This document shows, piece after piece, positions 16,041 through 23,693 of a DNA stretch of 51,576 nt. Source of the DNA: Lachnospiraceae bacterium (GTDB lineage: Bacteria > Bacillota > Clostridia > Lachnospirales > Lachnospiraceae); assembly GCA_017543445.1 (NCBI GenBank), contig JAFYGB010000056.1, positions 1 through 51,576 of the forward strand. Direction: 5' to 3'. The notes beneath the pieces are model-generated. The model searched no databases, was not told where the DNA came from, and was given only the letters and a program-made list of their open reading frames with translations. How positions within the stretch are numbered: the stretch's first letter is position 1; each line of letters begins with the position of its first letter. The position numbers and the translations under genes were made by a program.

Positions 16041-16541
16041 TTACTCCCCATCCAAATAGTTTACTTCCGAGTCGAGTTTGAAAGACTTCTGCATGCCCCC
16101 GGCCAGGAAGCGAACATTACCCGAATCCGGATAGACGATCACATCCGATGGGCTATAGGTGTCGATATCCAAATAGACCACGGGCGCATCCGACTCGTTC
16201 GTCAACCGGTGTCCTCCGTTCTCGTTCGGCGGGATCACGATCACGTCTCCTTCGTGGACCGTGACATCTCCCTTCGGTGTCTTCAGGACGGCCTCACCGG
16301 AAATGATATAAAAGGCTTCTTCCTTCCCGAAATGCTGATGATACGGGTAGTTACTCTTTCCCGGAAGCAGCGTGTAGAAATTCACGGTCAGCTGCCCTTC
16401 ACCGTTTCTGTACGGCGAATATACCTCATTCTTCGAAAACTCATAGGATCGTTTATGCTCCCCGGCCGGATCGTAGATCTGGTTCAGGTTTTTAACCTCG
16501 TAGCCCGGGTCCTTTACATTCTTTATGATGATGTCTCGCAT
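16041..16541 (-). CDS. Cupin-domain protein
   Basis: 166 residues with a single cupin barrel. Motif 1 is YPYHQHFGKEEAFYIISGEAVL (metal-binding His-x-His and Glu, about residues 66-87) and motif 2 is EGDVIVIPPNENGGHRLTN (His near 111). Small cupins act as isomerases, epimerases or ligand sensors; the substrate is not readable. It belongs to the same minus-strand string as the kinase and the methyltransferase-HAD fusion. Confidence 0.88.
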   Translation of the reverse strand: MRDIIIKNVKDPGYEVKNLNQIYDPAGEHKRSYEFSKNEVYSPYRNGEGQLTVNFYTLLPGKSNYPYHQHFGKEEAFYIISGEAVLKTPKGDVTVHEGDVIVIPPNENGGHRLTNESDAPVVYLDIDTYSPSDVIVYPDSGNVRFLAGGMQKSFKLDSEVNYLDGE

Positions 16542-16564
16542 TTAATCTATCTCCTTTTTAACAC

Positions 16565-17884
16565 CTACACCAGATAATTCAGCAATTCCAGCGGTTCCTC
16601 TGCCACCGGAAAATCTCCGATCGTCTCGCGCTTTTGCGGGAACCGGTTCGTGTACCATTTCGCCTGAAGCGCCGTCATCCCGGCGTTTTTCGCTCCCGGA
16701 AGCTCATCACTTCCACCGTCTCCCACGAAGAGACATTCTTCCGCCTTCACGCCCAATCGTCTCACTGCTTCCTCGTAGATCGGAAGGTCCGGCTTCTTCA
16801 TGCCAACCTCGTAAGATAGGATCACCTCATCAAAAAATCGATACAGTTCCGACTCCCGAAGCACCTGAACTTCTTCCGACGAGCAGTTGCTTACGATTGC
16901 CGTTTTCAGCCCCCGTTCCCGTAGCGCATTGAGCATATCAAATACCTCGGGCAATATATGGTCGAAGCTCGCGGCTTTTGCAGCCATTCTTTTCTTGAGT
17001 ACCAAGTCCAAGGTTTCGGCATCGATCTCTAAGCCCATCTTGCTTCCCGCATAGAGAAGCGATCCTTCAAAGTCGATCTTTCCGAGGTAGCGGTCCTCAC
17101 CCTTCTCATTCCAGAACGGGTCGAAGCAGTCCTTATCAACGCCCAGATCCGCACACATTTTCCGCTTGGTATATTTCTCGTGCCCCCATTCTGTGATCAG
17201 CGTCTCAAACAAATCAAAGATAACAGCTTTGAAGCGAGGAGACTCTTTCATATTCCCTCTTTTCTTAAAATCCAGACGCACCAGCGCCTTCCCGTTGGGC
17301 AGGTCGTTTGATTCCTGCAGGAGCATATCATATCCGATCGCATGCATGGCAGAGGTTAGTTCCGCAGAGTTCATTTGATGATGGACTGCATCCAGCCCGT
17401 CAAAAGCATGGATGTACGGTGAGTCGGAAACCCAGTTTTTCTCGTCTGTATTAATCTGGATCACACAGGAAACGTACTCCGGAGATATCTTTCGGATCGC
17501 CTCCCGAAATGCTTCATATCCAATGTACTCGATCAGTAGATTCGCGATCACCAACTGCACCTGTGGCAGTCGGTCCGCCTCATGGACCAGATCCAGCCGA
17601 ACACAATGCAGAACATCCCCGAGGTCCGCATACCGCTCCTCCACCTTTCGCAGATAGTCTTCATTGATATCCACACCATAGACGGTTTGATACTTCTCTC
17701 TCCAGACATGCTCCAGACCATTTCCACCGGCCACGCCCAAAACCATCGCACTACAAACCGGATAAGCCTCAAACTGCGACCTCATGATCGAATTCATCAC
17801 CTGCAACTGCCTCACCGAATCCAGCCCCATATGATTTTCATAATCCTCCAGATCGATCTCCTCCCACGGGTTCTTCATAGACAT
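16565..17884 (-). CDS. SAM methyltransferase fused to HAD-family hydrolase
   Basis: 439 residues. The first 205 are a class I methyltransferase: motif I MVLGVAGGNGLEHV (47-60), acidic motif II YGVDINEDYL, then LPQVQLVIANLLIEYIGY. After a short linker (KKRGNMKESPR) residues 216-439 form a HAD subfamily IA hydrolase: motif I AVIFDLFETLIT, motif II TAIVSNCSSEE, K in GMKKPDLPIYEEA, motif IV LFVGDGGSDELPGA. An internal ATG before KESPRFK might allow separate HAD translation. The fusion implies methylation and dephosphorylation of one metabolite, but this is inference. It is the first gene of the 17.9-8.6 kb string. Confidence 0.88.
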   Translation of the reverse strand: MSMKNPWEEIDLEDYENHMGLDSVRQLQVMNSIMRSQFEAYPVCSAMVLGVAGGNGLEHVWREKYQTVYGVDINEDYLRKVEERYADLGDVLHCVRLDLVHEADRLPQVQLVIANLLIEYIGYEAFREAIRKISPEYVSCVIQINTDEKNWVSDSPYIHAFDGLDAVHHQMNSAELTSAMHAIGYDMLLQESNDLPNGKALVRLDFKKRGNMKESPRFKAVIFDLFETLITEWGHEKYTKRKMCADLGVDKDCFDPFWNEKGEDRYLGKIDFEGSLLYAGSKMGLEIDAETLDLVLKKRMAAKAASFDHILPEVFDMLNALRERGLKTAIVSNCSSEEVQVLRESELYRFFDEVILSYEVGMKKPDLPIYEEAVRRLGVKAEECLFVGDGGSDELPGAKNAGMTALQAKWYTNRFPQKRETIGDFPVAEEPLELLNYLV

Positions 17885-17959
17885 ATTTCCTCATTTTCAT
17901 CGAAACAAACTACCACCTATAATATATCACAAAACAAGAAGTAAGTATATAAGAATATA

Positions 17960-17984
17960 GCCGGGAGGAAACCCACCTCCCGGC
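17960..17984 (-). terminator. 9-bp GC hairpin, possible terminator of the hairpin-rich transcript
   Basis: GCCGGGAGG and CCTCCCGGC pair perfectly around a 7-base loop. On the minus strand the stem is followed by TATATTCTTATATAC, moderately U-rich. It lies at the 3' end of the hairpin-rich region and upstream of the methyltransferase-HAD gene. Confidence 0.5.
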
Positions 17985-18431
17985 CACCAAAACTTCATAA
18001 AACGACGATCGCGGTTGCTTTTCCTTCCATCTCGATGCCTATCTACGTCACTGGCGACCACCAGAACTATGAAAAGCAACATGTTTGGTTGCCTCTGCAT
18101 CCCATCCAGAGCCCGTCCAAGTCACTACCAACCACCAGAACAACAAAACGCCCTAGACCTGGTTGCTTTTTCTTCTGCCGGCGAAGCCGGATGCCGATAG
18201 CTACTATCCAATCACGTCTCGGCATGAGAGCGAGCTGATGAAAAACTCCATGAATAAGAAGCCGAACGAGGGGCAAAATCGGTTTCCGAGACCGATTTTG
18301 AGCTAGCTGAGTTCGTTTTCATCAAGAAAACGGACTCAGTCGACGCGGTACCCTCAAGTTCGACTTAGAGGCTTGCGACAGTTTTTTCACCGCGCAACGA
18401 ACTGTCGAGGCGAAATTGCTGTGACTCGCCC

Positions 18432-18601
18432 GTATCCAAGCACCGCGCTGTCGGCGTTTCACGCCTTTACCAGCGCTCCACCATTCGCCGCTCTCGGTCC
18501 GCGTTGCGTCCCTTCACGGCTCATGGTGGGCGTTCGCCAGGTGTCGCAACCCGCTCATGCAAGCATGGCGGTTGCCGACATCTGGCTCACTGCTTGGATA
18601 C
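18432..18601 (-). repeat. Multi-branched structured module, copy 1
   Basis: Closed by a perfect 10-bp stem (GTATCCAAGC/GCTTGGATAC). Inside on the minus strand: an arm GCCAG...TGTCG...GCAACC / GGTTGC...CGACA...CTGGC; a GGCG-AAC-GCC mini-hairpin; an arm CACCAT/ATGGTG (18479-18484 with 18523-18528) containing GCCG/CGGC; and an arm GCGCTG/CAGCGC (18445-18450 with 18471-18476) capped by GGCGT-GAA-ACGCC. Copy 2 at 30539-30701 keeps the same arms with different, still complementary bases. Either strand could act, but the surrounding promoter favours minus. Confidence 0.7.
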
Positions 18602-18602
18602 C

Positions 18603-18638
18603 AAAAGTCCTGTCGTATCTTCCGGGTACGACAGGACT
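18603..18638 (-). terminator. 12-bp hairpin with short U tail downstream of lacI
   Basis: AGTCCTGTCGTA pairs perfectly with TACGACAGGACT around CCCGGAAGA and is followed by TTT on the minus strand. It could end the lacI transcript about 170 bases after its stop. The short U run and position inside the hairpin-rich region leave open that it is simply a domain of the longer RNA. Confidence 0.5.
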
Positions 18639-18752
18639 CATGGTGTAGAGAAAATGTTTGGTTTAGTATCATTAGGAAAATGCACAAGCTATATGCATCT
18701 TGAGTGACCTTTAAGAAAACATCTTAAACGTTTTCGTTCTTGATGTGATTAG

Positions 18753-18781
18753 AGTATAGCACATCTTTCGGATCGATTCAA
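18753..18781 (-). promoter_or_regulatory. Sigma-A-type promoter downstream of lacI
   Basis: On the minus strand TTGAAT, 17 bases, TATACT. It lies between the lacI stop (18811) and the hairpin-rich region with no gene after it for 870 bases, so its likely product is the structured RNA. Two ACGAAA half-sites (18792-18807) lie just upstream. Confidence 0.55.
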
Positions 18782-18810
18782 GTACTTTTTTACGAAAATC
18801 TACGAAACTT

Positions 18811-19824
18811 TTATACTTTTTGGATATCTTTGACCGAGAAGCCTTCGATCAGCTTTCCTCGAACTACGATGCGTTCTACCATGGCGGTCTTCGGCTGCTC
18901 GATCGCTGTGATCAGGCGGCGGGCCGCCTCCTCGCCGAGTTTCTGCGTGTTCTGCTGCCAGGTCGTAAGTTTCGGGGTGAGGACTTCCGCCATGGCGGTT
19001 CCGTCGTAACCGATGATGGAAATGTCCTCTGGGATGGACAGACCGGCTTCGTGGATCGCCTTGATGCCGCCGAGGGCTGCAAAGTCATCCGGATACAGGA
19101 TGCAGGTCGGGCGTTCCGAAAGCTCGAGCAGTTTCTTCGTTGCTTCGTAACTTCCATTTGTGTCCAGATAATCTGCCTCACGAACATAGGAGTCCGGGAC
19201 TTCGATTCCGTAAGAATACAATGTTTTATAGAATGTCGCCAGACGCTCCTGGGTTACCGAAGATGCATAGCCGTGAATGTACGCGATCTTCTTATGGCCC
19301 TGGGAAATGGCGTATTTGGTTAGTTCACAGATGCCGTCCGCATTGTCCGAAAGGATCGTGGTACAGCTGTTGAATACGTGGTCAATGGTAACGACAGGAA
19401 GGGTCGAATTGATCAAGCGCAGAATCTCGGGATCTTCATAATTTACACATACGATCGCCACACCGTCAACGCCGCGGGATACGCAGTGCTCGTAATAAGG
19501 ATCCTTCAGCTGGCGGCTGATGAACATGATATCGTAACCCGCTGCCTCTGCGACATTTCGCAGGCTCTCGAGCACATGATTGAAATAATGATGCTTCAGA
19601 CCGGTATGTGCCTCGTCGACAAAGATCACGCCGATCGTGTTGCTCTTACGCATCTTCAGCATACGCGCCGCGGAATTCGGCATATAGCCCATATCGCTCG
19701 CCTTTTTGATCACGCGCTCCTTCGTTTCCTCGCTGATGTCGGAATGATTATTCAGCGCCTTGCTGACAGTCGCCACGGACACCCCGCACTCTTTCGCAAT
19801 ATCCTTTAACGAAACCAAACTCAT
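18811..19824 (-). CDS. LacI-family transcriptional repressor
   Basis: 337 residues. LacI helix-turn-helix at 5-25 (LKDIAKECGVSVATVSKALNN) and hinge helix NSAARMLK, then a sugar-binding periplasmic-like domain (GVIFVDEAHTGLKHHYFNHVLE; GVDGVAIVC; VVTIDHVF; YPDDFAALGGIKAIHEAGLSIPEDISIIGYDG). Transcribed divergently from cellobiose phosphorylase, so it probably represses that gene and itself in response to a cello-oligosaccharide or a derived sugar. A GAAACCGTTTC palindrome lies 26 bases before its start. Confidence 0.93.
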   Translation of the reverse strand: MSLVSLKDIAKECGVSVATVSKALNNHSDISEETKERVIKKASDMGYMPNSAARMLKMRKSNTIGVIFVDEAHTGLKHHYFNHVLESLRNVAEAAGYDIMFISRQLKDPYYEHCVSRGVDGVAIVCVNYEDPEILRLINSTLPVVTIDHVFNSCTTILSDNADGICELTKYAISQGHKKIAYIHGYASSVTQERLATFYKTLYSYGIEVPDSYVREADYLDTNGSYEATKKLLELSERPTCILYPDDFAALGGIKAIHEAGLSIPEDISIIGYDGTAMAEVLTPKLTTWQQNTQKLGEEAARRLITAIEQPKTAMVERIVVRGKLIEGFSVKDIQKV

Positions 19825-19849
19825 CGTTCTGCCCCTTCCTTATATGTAT

Positions 19850-19860
19850 GAAACCGTTTC
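19850..19860. promoter_or_regulatory. Palindrome GAAACCGTTTC, candidate LacI operator
   Basis: GAAAC-C-GTTTC is an exact dyad with central CG, the pattern LacI-family proteins favour. It lies between the lacI ribosome site and its probable promoter, where binding would give autoregulation. Confidence 0.5.
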
Positions 19861-19917
19861 GGACCGATCGACGGACCGAATTGTTACTTAAAACCTTTCG
19901 AGATTTTCGCCCGAGAG

Positions 19918-19931
19918 CGAAATTATTTTCG
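19918..19931. promoter_or_regulatory. Operator palindrome CGAAATTATTTTCG, copy A
   Basis: CGAAA-TTAT-TTTCG, in the lacI/cellobiose phosphorylase gap. The same 14 bases recur exactly at 23698-23711 upstream of the AraC gene. Related half-sites lie within the phosphorylase promoter spacer (TTACGAAAATAC, 20031-20042) and at 20113-20125 (CGAAAATTTTACG). The 390-bp gap 19825-20214 holds no gene; it holds these sites and the promoter at 20023. Confidence 0.6.
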
Positions 19932-20022
19932 GAACAAGGCTATAATAATATAATCTTGCACAGATTTCAAGGGGTTTTTAGGTTTTTTTCTACGAATCCT
20001 CTAATTTCCCCAAGATTCTACA

Positions 20023-20051
20023 TTGATTTCCTTACGAAAATACATTATACT
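20023..20051 (+). promoter_or_regulatory. Promoter of cellobiose phosphorylase
   Basis: TTGATT, 17 bases, TATACT. The start point would be near 20058, leaving a leader of about 157 bases that contains further CGAAAA/TTTTCG dyads (20089-20128). A TTACGAAA half-site overlaps the spacer, as expected for repression. The boxes equal those of the AraC promoter at 23796. Confidence 0.65.
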
Positions 20052-20214
20052 GAAGGGGAATGAAGGCATTTTAAGCCATTTGGAGAAAAATTTTCGAAAT
20101 TCTGTGAAAATCCGAAAATTTTACGAAACCCCATCGTTCCCCCTGTCCGGGTGTCCGTTCTGTCTTTATTCGTTCTAATTATGTGCGCTTATTGGGCGCG
20201 GAAATGAGGTACGT

Positions 20215-22647
20215 ATGAAATTTGGTTACTTTGATGATGCGCGGAAAGAATACGTCATCACCTCTCCGAAGACTCCGCTTCCGTGGATCAACTATCTCGG
20301 ATGTGAAAGTTTCTTCCGTCTGATCTCAAACACCGGCGGCGGCTATGCATTCTACAAAGACGCAAAACTTCTTCGTCTGACCCGCTACCGCTATAACAAT
20401 GTTCCCTCGGATGACGGCGGACATTACTACTACATTAAGGATGGCGATACCGTCTGGAACCCCGGCTGGCAGCCGACCCAGACAGCGTTGGACTCCTATG
20501 AGTGCCACCACGGTCTCGGATACTCCATCTTCAAATCGTCGAAGAACGGCGTGGCTTCTGAAGTGACCACCTTCGTTCCGATTGGAAAGAACTGTGAAGT
20601 TACTTCCGTAACATTGACCAATAACACCGCAGCTTCCAAAAACCTGCAGCTCTTCTCTTATGTAGAGTTCTGCCTCTGGAACGCCATGGACGACATGACG
20701 AACTTCCAGCGTAACTTCTCCACCGGTGAAGTTGAGGTAAAGGGAAGCGCGATCTACCATAAGACCGAGTACCGCGAGCGTCGTAACCACTACGCTCTCT
20801 TCGCGGTCAATGCTCCCGTAGCCGGTTTCGATACCGACCGTGACAGCTTCCTCGGCGCTTATAACGGCTACCGCAATCCGGAAGTCGTATTCTCCGGTAC
20901 CTCTAAGAACTCCATGGCGAGCGGCTGGGCACCCATCGGTTCCCACAACCTCAAAGTTGAGCTCGCACCCGGCGAGTCGAAGAACTTCATCTTCATCCTC
21001 GCTTACATCGAGAACCCTCGCGACGACAAATGGGAGAGCCGCGGCGTGATCAACAAGAAGCCCGCCGAAGCTCTGATGCAGGAATTTGCCACCAAGGCAC
21101 AGTTCGACGCTTCCCTCGCCGAGCTTTCCGCGTACTGGAACAACCTGCTCTCCACCTTCACAGTAAAGACCGGCGACGAGAAGCTCGATCGTATGGTCAA
21201 TATCTGGCATCAGTACCAGTGCATGGTTACATTTAACATGTCCCGTTCCGCTTCTTACTACGAGTCCGGTATCGGTCGTGGTATGGGCTTCCGTGACAGC
21301 TGCCAGGATCTCTTCGGTTTCGTTCACCTGATCCCTGACCGTGCACGCCAGAGAATCATCGACATCGCATCCACCCAGTTCGAAGACGGTAGCGCGTACC
21401 ATCAGTACCAGCCGCTGACGAAGAAGGGTAACTCCGACATCGGTTCCGGTTTCAACGATGACCCGCTGTGGCTCATCGCAGGTACGGCCGCATACATCAA
21501 GGAGTCCCACGACTTCACGATCCTGGATGAGATCGTTCCTTTTGATAACGATGAAAGCAAGGCACAGACGCTGATGGAACATCTGCGTCGTTCCTTCAAC
21601 TATACACGCACACACTTAGGTCCTCACAAGCTGCCTCTCATTGGCCGCGCTGACTGGAATGACTGTCTGAACCTGAACTGCTTCTCCGAGGAGCCCGGTG
21701 AGTCCTTCCAGACTTTCGGTCCGAGCGAAGGCCCGGTTGCAGAGTCCGTATTCATCGCCGGCATGTTCGTTAAGTACGGCCGCGAGTACGCAGTTCTCTG
21801 CCGCAAGAAGGGCTTGAACGACGAGGCGGATGCTGCAGAGGCTGCTGTCAATGACATGATCCAGGCCATCTACAAGGACGGCTGGGACGGCGAATGGTTC
21901 CTGCGTGCGTACGACGCATTTGGCGAGAAGGTCGGCTCCCACGAGTGTGAGGACGGCCAGATCTTCATCGAGCCGCAGGGCTTCTGTGTTCTCGCAGGCG
22001 TAGGTCTTGAGAACGGTTATGCACAGAAGGCCATGGACAGCGTTGAAGCAAAACTCGAGACAAAGTACGGCGTAATGATCCTGCAGCCGGCATATAAGGA
22101 CTACCACCTCAACCTGGGTGAAGTTTCCTCTTACCCGCCGGGATACAAAGAGAACGCCGGTATCTTCTGCCACAACAACCCTTGGGTTTCCATCGCAGAG
22201 ACCTGCCTGGGCCACGGCAACCGTGCATTCTCCCTGTATAAGAAAATCTGCCCCGCTTACGTCGAGGAGATCAGTGAGATCCACCGCACCGAACCGTATG
22301 TTTACTCCCAGATGGTTGCCGGCCGTGACGCGAAGAACCACGGTGAGGCAAAGAACAGCTGGCTGACCGGTACGGCTGCATGGACCTTCGTCAATGCTTC
22401 CCAGCACATCATCGGTGTTCGTCCGGATTACGACGGTCTTGTGATCGATCCTTGTATCCCCGACACCATCACCGATCTTACGATCACCCGTAAGTTCTCC
22501 GGCGCAGTTTACAACATCCACGTAAACAATGCCGCAAAGAGCCAGTACGGCGTTAAGAAGATGGTCGTAAACGGTAAGGAAGTTTCCGGTTGCACCGTTC
22601 CTTTTGAAGATGGCGTGACCGTATACAACGTTGAGATCACCATGTAA
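20215..22647 (+). CDS. Cellobiose phosphorylase (GH94)
   Basis: 810 residues, the usual length for the family (about 811). Phosphorolysis of cellobiose gives glucose-1-phosphate and glucose in the cytoplasm, saving one ATP. Visible features: N-terminal beta-sandwich ([26 protein letters not shown]), then the (alpha/alpha)6 barrel with [28 protein letters not shown], and [11 protein letters not shown] carrying the general-acid Asp, then [12 protein letters not shown], ending in a C-terminal beta-domain ([18 protein letters not shown]). The DWND motif and substrate loops favour cellobiose over chitobiose. GAGG precedes the ATG. Codon choice is strongly biased to C/G-ending and preferred codons, suggesting high expression. 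Confidence 0.93.
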   Translation: MKFGYFDDARKEYVITSPKTPLPWINYLGCESFFRLISNTGGGYAFYKDAKLLRLTRYRYNNVPSDDGGHYYYIKDGDTVWNPGWQPTQTALDSYECHHGLGYSIFKSSKNGVASEVTTFVPIGKNCEVTSVTLTNNTAASKNLQLFSYVEFCLWNAMDDMTNFQRNFSTGEVEVKGSAIYHKTEYRERRNHYALFAVNAPVAGFDTDRDSFLGAYNGYRNPEVVFSGTSKNSMASGWAPIGSHNLKVELAPGESKNFIFILAYIENPRDDKWESRGVINKKPAEALMQEFATKAQFDASLAELSAYWNNLLSTFTVKTGDEKLDRMVNIWHQYQCMVTFNMSRSASYYESGIGRGMGFRDSCQDLFGFVHLIPDRARQRIIDIASTQFEDGSAYHQYQPLTKKGNSDIGSGFNDDPLWLIAGTAAYIKESHDFTILDEIVPFDNDESKAQTLMEHLRRSFNYTRTHLGPHKLPLIGRADWNDCLNLNCFSEEPGESFQTFGPSEGPVAESVFIAGMFVKYGREYAVLCRKKGLNDEADAAEAAVNDMIQAIYKDGWDGEWFLRAYDAFGEKVGSHECEDGQIFIEPQGFCVLAGVGLENGYAQKAMDSVEAKLETKYGVMILQPAYKDYHLNLGEVSSYPPGYKENAGIFCHNNPWVSIAETCLGHGNRAFSLYKKICPAYVEEISEIHRTEPYVYSQMVAGRDAKNHGEAKNSWLTGTAAWTFVNASQHIIGVRPDYDGLVIDPCIPDTITDLTITRKFSGAVYNIHVNNAAKSQYGVKKMVVNGKEVSGCTVPFEDGVTVYNVEITM

Positions 22648-22693
22648 TCTCGCACGCGGCGCAGCCGCCGTGTAAAAAAATAATTATTTCGGT

Positions 22694-22723
22694 AGCCTGC
22701 CGGTCGACATCGACCTGCAGGCT
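22694..22723 (+). terminator. Terminator after cellobiose phosphorylase
   Basis: AGCCTG/CAGGCT (22694-22699, 22718-22723) with inner GGTCGA/TCGACC, followed by GCTGTTATTTATTT. A second GC-rich hairpin (CGGC/GCCG near 22656-22668) followed by A7 precedes it. Confidence 0.75.
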
Positions 22724-22759
22724 GCTGTTATTTATTTAAATAATCGTGTTCATAGGGTC

Positions 22760-22817
22760 TTTACTTTCGTTCGAAACGGTGTTACAATAAAACCGAACAT
22801 ATGTTCGGTTTTATTGT
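22760..22817 (+). promoter_or_regulatory. SOS promoter: LexA box inside a 34-bp perfect palindrome
   Basis: Promoter TTTACT, 17 bases, TACAAT (22760-22788). From 22784 to 22817 the sequence is a perfect palindrome with 17-base arms, whose core CGAACATATGTTCG (22794-22807) is an exact match to the Gram-positive LexA/DinR consensus CGAACRNRYGTTCG. It covers the -10 region and start point, 15 bases before the start codon of the next gene. LexA binding there would block transcription until DNA damage. Confidence 0.85.
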
Positions 22818-22831
22818 TGAAGGAGGCCCTC

Positions 22832-23665
22832 GTGTATTATTTTATCTGCCGCCCGACGATCAGCGGAATGCTGACCGGGATCTATGAAGCCTGGGATTTC
22901 GCCCTGCGGATACGCTGTCCGGCAGGGTCGAAGGTCACGTACACAGGGGCCCCGACATCCGAGACCGGGCACGACCTGCTGCGTCTGGTCGTCGACGGAG
23001 GCTTCCGCTTCTGTGACTATTCCAAATTCATCGATGTGCTTCCAAACGAGGCAAAAGCCGAACGGGTGTCGCAGACGATCGCGAAGAAACTCGGCGATGA
23101 AGTGCATGATCTCTGCCTGACGGCGATGCTCAGCAGCGCGAAGGACCGTGTGGACACCCTGTACCGTTTCCTGCTCTATGCGTTTGGCGTCGGCGCCCAG
23201 GCCATCGAGAACACCGAACGGCCGGACGTGCGCCGCCTGCGTACCTATTATCAGAACGTGCAGCGCGAAGGCGCACTCCTCTACGGCTTCCCCGGGTTTA
23301 CACGACACGCTGGCCCCCTCGGCGAGATCGACGTTGCCCGCATCCGCCCGAAAAACAACGTGCTGGAACTCATTGCCCGACACTTTGTAAACCAACGCCC
23401 GCAGGATACCTTCCTGATCTACGATGAAAAGCGATGTCTCTACGTGCTCCACGTTCCCGGCCTTCCGCTGCAACACGGGTGTCAGGTCCTCTTTCCGCCG
23501 GCTGTCCGAAAGCACCGGACCCGACCGACCGGGCATCCCGATCCGACAGAGTTTCCTCCATGTTCCGATCCGATGGAGGCGATCTGGGCACTCGTTGACC
23601 GAGCCTGCGATGCATCCGAACATGAAACGACAAATATTGCTCTCCATTTATTGCGTGGTGCCTGA
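22832..23665 (+). CDS. DUF4130 / TIGR03915-type DNA metabolism protein
   Basis: 277-278 residues; start GTG 22832 is chosen because AAGGAGG lies 5 bases upstream. The middle part matches DUF4130 (uracil-DNA-glycosylase-like superfamily): VSQTIAKKLG, RRLRTYYQNVQREGALLYGFPGFTRHAG, EIDVARIRPKNNVLELIARHF, RPQDTFLIYDEKRCLYVLHV. Members usually pair with a radical-SAM protein of the SPL-like group and are thought to repair DNA. No such partner is adjacent. The last 80 residues (PGLPLQHGCQVLFPP onward) look divergent, so a frameshift or relaxed selection is possible. It is rather GC-rich. The LexA box supports a DNA damage role. Confidence 0.75.
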   Translation: MYYFICRPTISGMLTGIYEAWDFALRIRCPAGSKVTYTGAPTSETGHDLLRLVVDGGFRFCDYSKFIDVLPNEAKAERVSQTIAKKLGDEVHDLCLTAMLSSAKDRVDTLYRFLLYAFGVGAQAIENTERPDVRRLRTYYQNVQREGALLYGFPGFTRHAGPLGEIDVARIRPKNNVLELIARHFVNQRPQDTFLIYDEKRCLYVLHVPGLPLQHGCQVLFPPAVRKHRTRPTGHPDPTEFPPCSDPMEAIWALVDRACDASEHETTNIALHLLRGA

Positions 23666-23693
23666 TCGCCCGCAACGAACTCCCATAGAGGAA

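Larger units (their letters stand above)
17985..18746 (-). ncRNA. Candidate large structured RNA, hairpin-rich, own promoter
   Basis: The 926 bases between the lacI stop and the next start contain no convincing gene. Read on the minus strand after the promoter at 18753-18781, it is a near-continuous series of hairpins: AGTCCTGTCGTA/TACGACAGGACT (18606-18638), the branched module 18432-18601, GGGCGA/TCGCC, CGACAGTT/AACTGTCG (18376-18407), CTGAGT-CGTTTTC with its complement (18307-18338), CAAAATCGG/CCGATTTTG (18274-18300), GCCGA/TCGGC and CCGGC-GAA-GCCGG. The last 150 bases hold imperfect repeats of TTCTGGTGGT and GTTGCTTTT. Size (about 750 nt) and ornate folding recall large bacterial RNAs such as OLE, ROOL or GOLLD, but I cannot match any of them. 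Confidence 0.45.

Noticed and set aside
17885-18810. Short plus-strand open frames of 60-90 codons in the hairpin-rich gap
   Set aside because: They cross perfect hairpins, lack ribosome sites and have Arg/Ser/Pro-rich translations; the region is better explained as structured RNA or repeats.
20326-22521. Two long minus-strand frames (429 and 301 codons) opposite cellobiose phosphorylase
   Set aside because: They arise from the strong codon bias of the phosphorylase gene, have Val/Cys-rich low-complexity composition and no recognisable domain.
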